The position numbers and the translations under genes are program-made. Under the pieces are notes generated by a model. The model was not told the DNA's origin, searched no databases, and saw only the letters and a list, made by a program, of their open reading frames with translations. Positions 1 to 11,150 of a DNA stretch of 64,000 nt are shown here, piece after piece. Within the stretch, counting starts at the first letter, position 1, and each line of letters begins with the position of its first letter. This DNA comes from Bathymodiolus brooksi (Eukaryota; Mollusca; Bivalvia; Mytilida; Modiolidae): positions 100,655,689-100,719,688 of the forward strand of contig OY804578.1 in assembly GCA_963680875.1 (NCBI GenBank), written 5' to 3'.

Positions 1-344
1 ACCATTCACTTTTTGAGAGCTACGATGTATAATTCAGGAGAAAACGTCCTTTTATTCTGTCTTCGATAATTCTTGCTACCCGGACAATAATGCAAATCAT
101 ATGCTATTGACTTCAGATTTGAACTCATTCGGTAGAGATTGTGCGCATGCTCCGTTATAGTCTTGACAGGTAACATCATTTTCGTTTCGATTTACATTCA
201 ATTATTTTCCATTCAATCCACGATTAAAAATAATTTTCCCTTAGCGAAACGTTAAACAAGGATCTCTTTATCTGGAAAATAAATATATATCATCATCTAT
301 GATCTAAACCGCCGTAAATGTCTTTTAACGGCATTATGTGTATA
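1..344. other. No recognised feature (left edge)
   Basis: I see no coding frame, RNA gene or clear repeat here. An (AT)n microsatellite begins at about 355, just inside the element to the right. Confidence 0.5.
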
Positions 345-380
345 ACCAAGGACGTATATATATATATATATATATATATA

Positions 381-1708
381 CAATATACGTACATTGTCGG
401 TAAATACAAAATTGATTTGTACGAGCTTTAGAAACAGGCAGAATAGCGAGCCTTCGGCGAGCTTTTCAGGCCTGTTTCGCAGCGAGTACAAATGAATTTT
501 ATATTTAACGACAATGTACGTATATTGTGTTTATCCTGCAATGTCAAAAAGTCGGAAAACTTGTCAGATTTAAACAAAAAAGACAGAAACAAGCGTCATT
601 CCTCGCCTTTCATATATGTTGTCAAGGGTGTCTTCTTCGTGGTCCGCGTTATATTAGTACCAGTTTCATACTTGTCTGCGCCTTCCGCTGTACATAGCTA
701 CAGGGTACCAGGAAAGTTTATTCGTAGGCTGAAAAGTTTATTCGTATAGTACGAAAAGTTTATTCGTCTAGTACGAATAAAGCAAAAATTTATTCGTATA
801 GCATATTTGTACAGCAAATGTACTAATTGCAGGATAAATATACAATATACGTACATTGTCGGTAAATATAAAATTGATTTGTACGAGCTTTAGAAACAGG
901 CAGAATAGCGAGCCTTCGGCGAGCTTTTCAGGCCTGTTTCGCAGCGAGTACAAATGAATTTTATATTTAACGACAATGTACGTATATTGTGTTTATCCTG
1001 CAATGTCAAAAAGTCGGAAAACTTGTCAGATTTAAACAAAAAGGACAGAAACAAGCGTCATTCCTCGCCTTTCATATATGTTGTCAAGGGTGTCTTCTTC
1101 GTGGTCCGCGTTATATTAGTACCAGTTTCATACTTGTCTGCGCCCTCCGCTGTACATAGCTACAGGGTACCAGGAAAGTTTATTCGTATAGTACGAAAAG
1201 TTTATTCGTCTAGTACGAATAAAGCAAAAATTTATTCGTATAGCATATTTGTACAGCAAATGTACTAATTGCAGGATAAATATACAATATACGTACATTG
1301 TCGGTAAATATAAAAAAAAATTGTACGAGCTTTAGAAACAGGCAGAATAGCGAGCCTTTGGCCAGCTTTTCAGGCCTGTTTCGCAGCGAGTACAAATGAA
1401 TTTTATATTTATCCTGCAATGTCAAAAAAGTCGGAAAACTTGTCAGATTTAAACAAAAAGGACAGAAAAAGCGTCATTCCTTGCATTTCATATATGTTAT
1501 CTTCTTCGTGGTCCGAATTACATTAGTACCAGTTTCATACTTGTCTGCGCCCTCCACTGTACATAGCTACAGGGTACCAGGAAAGTTTATTCGTAGGCTG
1601 AAAAGTTTATTCGTATAGTACGAAAAGTTTATTCGTCTAGTACGAATAAAGCAAAAATTTATTCGTATAGCATATTTGTACAGCAAATGTACTGATTGCA
1701 GGATAAAA
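381..1708 (+). repeat. Three tandem units of the fold-back element
   Basis: CAATATACGTACATTGTCGG starts each unit at 381, 843 and 1285, giving spacings of 462 and 442 bp. The 20-bp difference is largely one extra copy of a short block containing TTTATTCGT near 722-741. Unit three carries further small deletions. Each unit opens with an imperfect palindrome of about 140 bp (for example 381-525, centred near 452), with a second arm ending ACGACAATGTACG. Unit ends are rich in repeats of TTTATTCGT and its complement. Confidence 0.85.
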
Positions 1709-1849
1709 TATTTTCTTTTATCCTGCAATCAGTACATCTGCTGTACAAATATGCTATACGAATAAATTTTTGCTTTATTCGTACTAGACGAATAAACTTT
1801 TCGTACTATACGAATAAACTTTTCAGCCTACGAATAAACTTTCCTGGTA
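1575..1849. repeat. Near-perfect 134-bp hairpin
   Basis: Bases 1575-1708 pair in register with 1716-1849 around a 7-base loop. I find one mismatch in the arm (AGCAAATGTACTG against AGCAGATGTACTG). Pairing continues into 1851-1858 and then resumes beyond the inserted transposon at 2840. This is the junction between the direct and inverted units. Confidence 0.9.
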
Positions 1850-1858
1850 TCCTGTAGC

Positions 1859-2831
1859 GGGTAATACTAAAAAGCGCCCGGGACAGCCCGGAGCAGCCCG
1901 GGTACTGGAAATAACGTTCGTCGTATTGGAATATTGTTTAAATCGAATTTTTTTCGAAATTATAATATGTAATTGTTTTAAATAAAGTGTTATTTTAAAA
2001 TTATGTTGTTAATTTTATATATTGTACAAGCCATTTGCAACCAAACATTGCCGCCCGGGACTCCAACACAACTTGAACAAATATTACTCGTGTTTTGTTT
2101 TTATTTAAGATATATATCATACAGTAATATATTTTTATATATTTTTCTTATTTTTAAATAAACTATGTCAAAATTATGTGCAGGATATCTTAGTAGTTTA
2201 ACTTTTGATAAAATATGAATAATTTGTTTTCGCGGACTACGACAGATATGCCCGTGCCTTGTGCAGGATGTCTTAGTAGCTTTAATACGGGTTGCTTTCT
2301 GTAAATTTCTGTATATATTTTGGGAAAATTTAACTTAAAACGAAATTGTAAAGGGGGGGGGGGGGGGGCTTTTAAAATGAATGGTTGTTCGATTCAAAAG
2401 CTCACTAGAGCTTATGTTATGTGTTATAGATATTTCGACTTTAAATAAAACTTATTTGATTTACTTGTTTAGTGATTAAATATGTAAATATTTTCATTTA
2501 AAATCCCTTTGGGAGGGGGGTCCACCCTCACATTGTTCATGGCCTTGACGTGGCGTGAGGGCTCTTCCATTATAACATAATGGAAACCAACTATGAACAG
2601 TAAACGGGGTATTTGTTTAAAATGTATTATTTTTTTCATGCATTTGCATGTAATGTCATAACCGAGGCACGTGTCGGTAATTCATTTGCTAATTATCCAA
2701 TACACATACAGATTTTATACAACACTTTATTTAAAACAATTATATATTATAATTTCGACAAAATTCGATTTAAACAATATTCCAATACCCGGGCTACTCC
2801 GGGCTGTCCCGGGCGCTTTTTAGTATGACCG
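1859..2831. mobile_element. 973-bp TIR DNA transposon, 8-bp target duplication
   Basis: CCTGTAGC is duplicated at 1851-1858 and 2832-2839. The ends are long inverted repeats (about 170 bp) beginning GGTAATACTAAAAAGCGC on the left and, read inward, GGTCATACTAAAAAGCGC on the right. Each end then has three CCCGGG/CCCGGA-type blocks within 45 bp. No transposase frame is visible, so it is non-autonomous. A poly-G run lies at about 2350-2368. An 8-bp duplication fits hAT, P or Merlin; the ends do not begin CAG as many hAT ends do. It inserted into an already formed fold-back element. Confidence 0.85.
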
Positions 2832-3179
2832 CCTGTAGCTATGTACAGCGGAGGGCGCAGACAAGACAGTATGAAACTGGTACTAATGTAACGCGGACCA
2901 CGAAGAAGACACCCTTGACAACGTATATGAAAGGCGAGGAATGACGCTTTTTCTGTCCTTTTTGTTTAAATCTGACAAGTTTTCCGACTTTTTTGACATT
3001 GCAGGATAAACACAAAATACGTACATTGTCGTTAAATATAAAATTCATTTGTACTCGCTGCGAAACAGGTCTGAAAAGCTCGCCAAAGGCTCGCTATTCT
3101 GCCTGTTTCTAAAGCTCGTACAAATAAATTTATATTTACCGACAATGTACGTATATTGTATATATATATACGTCCTTGG

Positions 3180-4197
3180 TATAATTCAGCAAATTTCGCG
3201 GGGCCCAGTCACTGCATACGCAACTTGTAATTATGTTAAAAACATTAGGGTTTTTTTATATCAAAAATGAATACTACTTTGTTTCAAATCTATTTAAAAT
3301 TTATTTGGCCTAAGAGACAAGAATGTGAAAGAAAGCACACATTCTTTATCTCATAATAATATATAGGCAAATAATTTGATTCTGAGGGGGGCCTGGCAAG
3401 ATTAGTCAGGTTAGAATATTTGACGGAAAATTCATACGACACATAGTGCAGGATGCAGGTTATAACATTGTTTACTCAGTTCAGGCCAGATTTTTTTTTC
3501 TATGAAGCATAGGCCAGATTTTTTTCCCAACTTTGGGTGGCCAGATTATTTATTTTATTTACAAAAACTGTCAGACCCCCCCCCCCCCCCCCCTCCCCGC
3601 GGAATCAATTGGTTGTCCCCAAAACAAACCAGGAAATAAACGAACCAAGTTATGAAGTGGTTGGTGTCAAATTATGGACAAAATAAGTCGTATTTTTGGC
3701 ATTTTTTTTCTTGTTGATTTTTTATATTCTTCTCTGACAACTCCAAATGTTTTCATCTGAATGGTTTTGAAATGTACATACTAATAATAATTTACAGAGT
3801 TTGTATATGCGATACGTTAGTTCCGACGAGAATTTTAAATTCTGAGATTTCTTGGTTCTGTTTCGATTTCCCCAAATGGGGCCCCGTGTCATTCATTATT
3901 ACCGATTTCAATGTTTTTGTCCAGTTTTTCGAATAAACTGATTAAGTCAGAATGAAATGCATTGCAGTTGATAATCTTTAAGGTAAAACATACATGAAAT
4001 AATTTCTTTGCAAGGCAAGAAATTTAACTTCTTTCAAAACCAGAATGATACATGTGCTCACAGGCACAGGGCACAGGGGCTAGGTGCGTCCGAAAAAAAT
4101 AAAATAAAAAAATACTATATAATACTACAAGGGGGCGAACTCACTTGCTTCCATTTTTTTAAGTCGTCGTGTTAAATTGATCGTAACTTCGGAACGC
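3180..4197. other. No gene; degenerate repeat with poly-C tract
   Basis: Holds two copies of GGCCAGATTTTTTT near 3483-3525, a long poly-C run near 3579-3600 and generally AT-rich sequence. No supported coding frame. Confidence 0.5.
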
Positions 4198-5085
4198 CTT
4201 AATATTTTCAAAAAACTCTACTTTCACTTTTGGCCCCCCAAAAAGTGTCCTCCCTTCTTCTTTTTAATACATACCTGGTGATGTGAAAATATAACTGCGA
4301 GCCCCTGTGCTCACAGGGGCTCGCAGTTATATTTTCATATCGCCAGGTATATGTTAAAAGAGAAGGGAGGACACTTTTTTTGCTGCCCAAAGTGAAAGTA
4401 GAATTTCGGCACCTTTTTCGCTTCAAAAACGGTTTAGTCTTTGTTCTTACCATAATATTAATGCAAATATCGTTGTTTTTTGCTGATTGACTGCTTTACA
4501 GTGGAATAACACTCGTTTTTAAATTCCAAGCGGTCTGGACAACTTCTTATCATACTCAATTCCGGTTTCTACGGACTTAATAATATTGATAGAAATAAAA
4601 AAAATCGAAATATAATTTTAAAAAGTAGGAAAAAAGGAAACTTAAATCTCTTGCATTAAAATATTTTTTTTCCTTGTCTCAATCAATCTGGAAATATAGG
4701 AAGACAGCATTTTAAGAATATCTTTTGACAAGATGAGTAAATAATTTCCCACAAAAATGCCAGTTTAAATCTTTCGACCAATGAAAACTCACCTTGATAT
4801 TTAGTCCGTATAAACCGGAATTGAGTATGATAAGAAGTTGTCCAAACCGCTTGGAATTTAAAAACGAGTGGTATTCCACTGTAAACCAGTCAATCAGCAA
4901 AAAAAAACCGATATTTGCATTAATTCATGGGAAGAACAAAGACTAAACCGTTTTTGAAGCGAAAAAAGGTGCCGAAACTCTACTTTCACTTTTGCCCCCC
5001 CCCCCCCCCCCCCAAAGTGTCCTCCCTTCTTCTTTTTAATACATACCTGGTGTTGTGAAAATATAACTGCGAGCCCATGTGCATG
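4198..5085. mobile_element. Inverted-repeat element, arms of about 265 bp
   Basis: Sequence 4311-4576 reappears reverse-complemented at about 4797-5085. Shared landmarks include CTCGCAGTTATATTTTCA, GGAGGACACTTT, GGTTTAGTCTTTGTTCTT and TATCATACTCAATTCCGG. A third, shorter copy in the orientation of the right arm lies at about 4218-4310, so 4306-4318 forms a tight hairpin (GCGAGCCCCTG / CAGGGGCTCGC). The right arm has a poly-C run where the left copies have only a few C's. No protein is encoded; the apparent frames at 4208-4453 and 4712-4900 are the repeat arms. Confidence 0.75.
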
Positions 5086-5256
5086 TGCTCACCTGTTTAC
5101 GTTGGTGATGAAATTTCATGATCGGCAATCATCGGAACGGTGCATCCTTTCTTCTTCTTCTTTTGTTTGTATTATCCACCATTAGATTGGTGCACCTATA
5201 TATAGTTATAGTCACAGATACTGGATAAAAGAAAAAACTAAATAAAATCATAAAAA

Positions 5257-5958
5257 CTAGTTCTTCGACATTCCTGAGTTAGTTATATGGAGTCTACCAC
5301 AATGCAAGGCATAGCATAATCTTCTGGTACAGTTCTCTATTTTACTAAATATTTCATTATTGCACTTTAGTAGATTTCGTCTAATTAGTATATCCGGCTC
5401 CAAGATTACATTAGTCAATAGATTAAAGTCATTTGACAGAATTCTCCAGACGGATTCATCAATGTCACTAATAATATCTTTCAGTTCCTTCATGGATTCC
5501 TTGCGATAGGCATAGAGAGCATTACATTTAATGAGAAAGTGAAGTGTGTCCTCGTCTTCCAGTTGACAGAGAGGACAAGTCGCATTTACTTCATGTTGGT
5601 TAAATTTGCTACGATTGCATTGGAGTATATATGTACCTGTTAGCAATCTAGCCTTAATTCCCCCACGGCGGACATCTTTTATGTTGTTTTGAACTGCGGT
5701 CCAGATTCTATGGATGGTTCCGATGGACAAGATTGCGGTTTCACAGAAAGCTAATGATGATTTTTGAGAACAGTCAGAGATCAGTTTCTGATTCCAGAGT
5801 TTATCTACTGCTAGTTTAACTTCTCTTTTCCACGTTATCTTACACGGTACTATATGTAATAATGTTTTTATGGTAGGAAGGTCATAGTGCTCAAGCAAAT
5901 TGATGATATGGGTAAACCAACTGTTCGAATCATCGGACTTTGTATGTATCTGTCTCAA
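5257..5958 (-). pseudogene. LINE ORF2 C-terminal fragment (zf-RVT type)
   Basis: A 233-residue open frame ends the way many non-LTR ORF2 proteins do, with a CPLCQLEDEDTLHFLIKC cysteine/histidine cluster about residues 125-142 (zf-RVT-like, a putative nucleic-acid-binding knuckle). No reverse-transcriptase motif is present, so this is a 5'-truncated C-terminal piece. The initial Met is just the first Met in the surviving frame. The family cannot be assigned beyond non-LTR retrotransposon. It is uninterrupted over 700 bp, so it is not very old. Confidence 0.7.
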
Positions 5959-6027
5959 TAGAATGTTCTTTGTCGTTACATTTTCATTTCTGATGATGCT
6001 ACATAATAATTTGAGTTGTCTAATGTG

Positions 6028-6115
6028 TCATCAATGTCACTAATAATATCTTTCAGTTCCTTCATGGATTCCTTGCGATAGGCATAGATAGCATTACATT
6101 TAATGAGAAAGTGAA
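6028..6115 (-). repeat. 88-bp second copy of part of the LINE fragment
   Basis: Nearly identical to 5456-5543 (one difference seen: GAGAGC against GATAGC), lying upstream of the main fragment in the same orientation. It may be a local duplication or a remnant of a second insertion. Confidence 0.85.
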
Positions 6116-6557
6116 AGTTGATTAGCCGCCATTGTCTCAAGTTGACAAAACACGTACGAGATGGAATGATTTTCTGTTCTTAATCACAGATGATCGCGAT
6201 TTTCGTCCTCAAACATGCACGAATGGTTTAGTTTTTAGGGAATGTAAACATATCAAGAATATTTTTGAAGATGTTTATTTCACCAACAACTCGTTTCATA
6301 TTACTTTAATAGAAAAGAAATAAATACACCGGATTTTGATTCCTTATCCGATGTGAATGGAATATTATAAACGATGTCACACTTCCGGTGATTAACCAGT
6401 GTACGCAAAGTGCAAACAAAATATTAAATAGCTTGTTAAAGAGTGATCGTTTGTGGCCTATGTAAGGAAAACCTTGTTACTTTATCCAATATACATCATT
6501 GTTTTCTTGTTGCAATTTAAGTTTCCATCCATAGTCCCATCCAACTACTATAGTATA
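6116..6557. other. No recognised feature
   Basis: A 63-residue open frame at 6132-6323 has no motif I recognise and I do not call it. Otherwise AT-rich unique-looking DNA. Confidence 0.4.
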
Positions 6558-7294
6558 CAGTCTGCCAAAAACTTGTCAACTACTAGCCCAGGGCCAGGGG
6601 GCAAGTCAGGTCCCACAATTCACTAGCCCGAATAAAAGATATAAATTGTGTACCTCCTCTGGTTCACATTTCCGCTTAACTGAAGCCTTAACAGACTTGG
6701 CATCTTTAACCCAACGTATCATTTATTGAACTTGATGATATTCATGTATGTTTACATCAGCTAATTACCAACTGATTCGATCAAATTGTACATACAGCAA
6801 CGTACATGGAAACGAAAAAGTGTGCCGTCGACTCGAGGAGAAGTAAATGTGATAAAAATTTAGAAATAGTCATTTATTAGCTAAGAACATCAATCAAAAA
6901 CGTTATCTTATATGAATCAGGGTCTTATATACCACCCCATTGTACGAGGAGTCCGGAGCTCTTCCTAGTTGGCAGGTGGGTGGTTGTTGGAATATTTTTA
7001 TCGGTAATTAGTCGTATTATCAAAACGGAATCTGGATTTTTCTCTTGTTAACCACGATACAAAACATATTCCGAACTTGATTCAGGTGAACTCCACGAGG
7101 TTAACAACGTGACAAATGCATTTGTAAGGGTAAACAAACAGCGGCGAGACGTTCACGCATACAAATAATCGTACCAAGAAGTTATCTGAGCTTTTTTTGT
7201 AGATAAAGGTCATCGATTTTCATTACAAAAAATGTAGCTCTCTCGTTATTTTACTAGCCACGGGCATCGGGCTAGTGGCTAACGTCGCAGACTG
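6558..7294. mobile_element. Putative 737-bp hAT-like non-autonomous element
   Basis: Begins CAGTCTGC and ends GCAGACTG. About 30 bp in from each end is a second inverted match, CTACTAGCCC on the left and GGGCTAGTGG on the right. No transposase frame is visible. A clean target duplication is not seen, so the boundaries are inferred from the inverted ends alone. The internal TAGCCC...GG wording resembles the hAT-like element at 9860-11361. Confidence 0.5.
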
Positions 7295-7561
7295 CAATAT
7301 GTGACAGGACGAGATGTGCTGAACATTATTTTATTTCTAGCCGTGGAATTGTACCTTTTGTTGTCCTTTTTTCATGACCATAGAGGTACAGATTTTGCCT
7401 GTTTAAAAACGTTCGCAATTGCGACCTCAAATTTAGTTAACGACTGCACTGTGTAATAATTGGGATGAGGTATGCAAATGATCTAAAACTACAGTTTGTT
7501 AAATTGTTTTCTACAAGCTTCCATAGCAAATAACCTTTGACTTTGTATACATATATTTACA

Positions 7562-7800
7562 TCCTTAAATGAAATAAATGTTTATTGTTCTTAACCCCAC
7601 CTTTTGCCACACAATCTTAACTATGAGAAAAGTATAGGAATATAGAATCAACGGATGGTTCTTGACATTGTACACACATATCCAGAAATTAAATTTCAGG
7701 TTTTGCAATATTGTCTGAACCCCATTCTATATTTCTTTACTTTTCTCTTAGTTAAGATTGGTATTATAAAAGAAAAAAAAACATTTATCCCATTTAAGGA
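7562..7800. mobile_element. Palindromic MITE of about 240 bp
   Basis: The left end TCCTTAAATGAAATAAATG is mirrored by the complement of CATTTATCCCATTTAAGGA at the right. A second inner pair, CTTAACTATGAGAAAAGTA (about 7617) against its complement near 7738-7758, extends the arms to about 100 bp with internal gaps. No coding. Confidence 0.65.
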
Positions 7801-7985
7801 ACGTAATTAAAAATGAATGAGAGTAAATATTGGTTGGCTCAGAATCAGGAATTATTTTCGGGGTGACATGTTATCCTACGGACTGTTGTTTCAGTAAGCA
7901 ACTAAGCAAGTTGGTCTAGTACAAAGTATACATCATCTCAACAAAATGTTACTTTTTTTCACCATGATGTAGCTGAAAAATTGCT
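7801..7985 (+). repeat. SINE2 fragment (3' half)
   Basis: Matches the body of the SINE2 copy at 21931-22255: TTGGTTGGCTCAGAATCAGG, then AAGCAAGTTGGTCTAGTACAAAG, then CACCATGATGTAGCT. The tRNA-related head is missing. Confidence 0.7.
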
Positions 7986-9289
7986 CACTAAATGACTATA
8001 ATATTATAAGGAGACAGTACTTAGCATTTGTCTTCTTTTGAAATATCAGATTATTAGCTGTTTGTTTTGTTTAAAACAATTATTTCCATTGCTCTAGATC
8101 TACATAAGCTTTAATATAAGCTAAGATAAGTAATTGGTTTTTTTCCTCCCTTTTTTAGAAATCAATTGGATATCTTGTATTTTTCTTTTGAGTACAACAA
8201 ATGTATTTGAAAATTTACTTACATATATATTTTGGTTTTAGTTTGGTATTTATTAACCTATATGTATATGGAGTATAATTAATGTCCCGATCTATAATGC
8301 TACAACAATTGCAAGCATTAGGAAACAACTGTTTAACTTTAAAGGGTGGTGGTTGTTTTTTATTGAAAAAAAAATCTGTTGCCAAATCTCACTGAAAAAT
8401 ATTGATCTGAAAGATGCAAAAAATTATTCTAAGCATGCAGTTTTCAATGAGAAATGTTGATAAGATAATTAAAGATTACAGATTTTTCATGTCCAAAAAA
8501 GAAACTTTTGTTTTGTGTGAAAAAAATCTGGCTGTCGGTGGAAAACATATTCCCTTCCCCTTAAATGTGTGTCCCCTTATAGATTGAAGGTCTGTCAGTT
8601 TCACTTGACTTGCTATAATCATCAACCAATTGTACCGAGCACCTGTGGCTAAGTTAATTTCTGCAACACTACCATCCAATAAATTCAGAAGACAATCCTC
8701 TCGCTTGGGGAATGACATATTTTGTTAATGACTTCATGCAACTTTCATACTACAAACAAATTGTGTGGACTCAATTGACTTTTCTTTATCTTAAAAGGCA
8801 AACAAATTGTTTTTGAAACTACTGAAATTTTTTAGTACCATGTTTAAACATCGTTTTCCATCCCAGCATTTTGTCAAAATTATACACATTCGCAACATAT
8901 TTATGACCTACATTATGACAACATTGAATCAATACTCAGATATGATCAGATTCAACATATTTTGTTAGTTTTAACCTTTTAGGACACTCAACTGACTGAG
9001 AAAACCAACCATTTGATAATTAATTTACGGAGCAGATAAGGAGGACTACAAACTAAAAATAGATTTTGTTACAGGGATGTAAATGTATGCTAACTTTATG
9101 TTGTATGTCTAATTATGTACAGTGGAATTTGTTAGAGTTTCATCATCAACATTATCAAGTTGAAGCATCTGATCGGTCTTCACTATTTTCCCATTTATTT
9201 TGTTGGGTTTTCGTTTTATTTTTTTGGAGTTAATATGCAAATACATGGCTTATCTGTACTACTGATTTCATATAAAAACATATATATTG
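7986..9289. other. No recognised feature
   Basis: AT-rich DNA upstream of the zinc-finger gene. An 80-residue frame at 8476-8718 (-) has no recognisable motif, and I see no convincing splice partner for it. Confidence 0.4.
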
Positions 9290-9480
9290 CCACTAAGGTT
9301 TGTGAGTTTGATTCTGTCTTTGACAAGGTGTTTTGATACAACCTAATATGTGGTAAAGTTTGTCTATGACTTAAGAAATGTCTTTGGGTTTTTTCAGGGT
9401 TTCATCCACCAACAAAACAAACTATCATAATAAAATTAAAATATTATTGAAAGTGGCATTAAACACTCATAACTATAACC
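9290..9480 (+). repeat. Degenerate SINE1 copy
   Basis: Recognisable by GTTTGTGAGTTTGATTC (B-box region), TTTCATCCACCAACAAAAC and the conserved 3' core AAATATTATTGAAAGTGGCATTAAACAC. The tRNA-like head is largely decayed. Confidence 0.65.
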
Positions 9481-9897
9481 TTCTCACTCATTTAAAAAAG
9501 TAAGGTACAGTAACCCCCCTTATAACATGTATCAGGCAGGCCACGCCTTCTGTAATTAATAGGGTGGCCTCTATTGAGAGGTACAGATTAGTAATTTAAT
9601 ATCTTATAGCATCTGAAGTCTGGCCTTTTAAGATGTGGGGCATCATGGTTGTGATCGTATGGTTCATTGTAATTGGATTTGCAACTACCTACAAAAATGT
9701 ATATGCAATCAGTGCCTATCACCACAAACATTGTGAATTCGAATCCCGCTCATAGCGAGGTGTACTTTATGTATGAGGACAACATTATGTGATAGAGTTT
9801 TGTCAGTGGCTTTCTCCAGGTACTCCGATTTCCTCCACCAACAAAACTGACCGCCATGACAGGGCTCTACAATTCATACCAGCTCCCACTAGCCCTT

Positions 9898-10608
9898 GGT
9901 TCCGGAGCCATTCGCCCTATTACCTGTTCGTCCTGATACACTTTCACCTTGGGTCCATTCGCCCTGATAATTATATATATGTAGGATATTAAAAACAAAT
10001 GAAGTATAAATGATATTTGATGGTTTATAGATAATAAATCGAGAAATTTTAAATACGGGGCGTGCTAAAGTGTATGTTTCGATAATGAGCAAAATTAAAC
10101 ATTTCAGTCCCTTGGAATAAGTAAAGCAGGTGAAGATGAGTGAACCGAGAGTCTGTAGAAATTGTATGTGTCCATTAAACAATTGCTTTTATTTCAAATA
10201 AATTGAAACTGTATTTGTCTACTGATTATTTTATTTTGACCGTGGAAATTATGGAGATCTATGTTTTACTCATACCAAGCTTACATCGAAAGTGCATAAT
10301 TACAGAACCAAAGCCATCAAGTAATGAAAAAAAGAATTCAAAGATATATAATAATCCCTAATCAATGATTGTAATGATGAAATCAACAATCATTAATTTC
10401 AATTAAGCATTTCAAACAATATACCTATTAATAATTACTTGAAAAGACTTGTTAATTAATTTCCAAAAGCTCATATTTTTTTTAAAATTAATACTTTTCT
10501 ATATCATTACTTCTTTATTTTAAATTAAAGAATGCATTATGTTCATTAAAATACTTTTTGATTATTAGGGCAAACGAACCCACTTTTAAGGCGAATGGAC
10601 CTGATACC
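9898..10608. mobile_element. 711-bp TIR element nested in the hAT-like element
   Basis: CTAGCCCTT is duplicated at 9889-9897 and 10609-10617. The left end GGTTCCGGAGCCATTCGCC matches the inward-read right end GGTATCAGGTCCATTCGCC at most positions. Ends beginning GG with a 9-bp duplication fit Merlin, but this is a suggestion only. No coding sequence. Confidence 0.7.
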
Positions 10609-10934
10609 CTAGCCCTTGGCTAGTAAGGAAACATTTTTTACTCGTCAACAAAAGTATGTTACTTGCCAGTTGCCAGTCAAGTATAACTACTATTAATATA
10701 TAACTCCAATATGTATTTATTTGTAAACAATTATTAATGCCCTGAATGAGACAGGAGATGCTTACTCTCTTGAACTCAGCCTCACTTTTTGTAGGTCTGT
10801 GTTGCTACTTTTTTTGTCTTTGTACTTGTCTTTTTTATTTATTAAAACTTGTAAATAAAGAAACATAAAATAATTAAAAGACTAAATTTTGAACTAATAC
10901 AGTCTAAATATCCTGGTCTGCCTTTCTGCAAAAA

Positions 10935-11150
10935 TCACAATACATAACACGAGCCACGAAAACTTCGACTTCCCGACATCTTGAAATTTACGCTTTCAGT
11001 TTTAGAACCTTCATCAGTATTTTCGATTGATACTTCCCACGATGCTGCATCGGGCAGGCCAGTTTCATGGTCAGTTGATTCAACCGATTTATTTTTAGCG
11101 AAGAATTTTGTAAGAAGATTTTGTTTTTTGCTAATCGTGGTCACTTGCAA
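10935..11150 (-). pseudogene. Transposase N-terminal remnant (hAT-like)
   Basis: A 71-residue frame starting MQVTTISKKQNLLTKFF. A short basic stretch followed by L..FF at the extreme N-terminus is common in hAT/ZMYM-type transposase proteins. The following Ser/Thr/Glu-rich stretch (residues 20-60) is consistent with the linker that precedes their zinc finger, and the frame then stops. It reads inward from the right end of the element, as expected for its transposase. Nothing of the catalytic RNase-H-like core is present. Confidence 0.45.

Larger units (their letters stand above)
345..3179. mobile_element. Composite fold-back element with inverted ends
   Basis: The two outer ends are inverted copies: ACCAAGGACGTATATA begins near 345 and its complement ends near 3179, both flanked by TATA. 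Inside are three direct units (starting at 381, 843 and 1285, about 440-460 bp each) followed by one inverted unit (1716-1858, continuing at 2840-3160). The inverted unit is interrupted by a separate transposon at 1859-2831. Short apparent reading frames here recur in every copy, run through palindromes and match no protein I know, so I read the element as non-coding. A fold-back-type DNA element, or a MITE amplified in place, would give this layout. No transposase is visible and the superfamily is unknown. Confidence 0.75.

Noticed and set aside
297..1425. Small protein family starting MYSLRNRPEK, seen on both strands
   Set aside because: The frames lie on palindromic repeat units and appear wherever the repeat occurs; they end in microsatellite and match no protein.
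8476..8718. 80-residue minus-strand gene
   Set aside because: No recognisable motif, no clear splice sites or poly(A) signal; chance frame likely.
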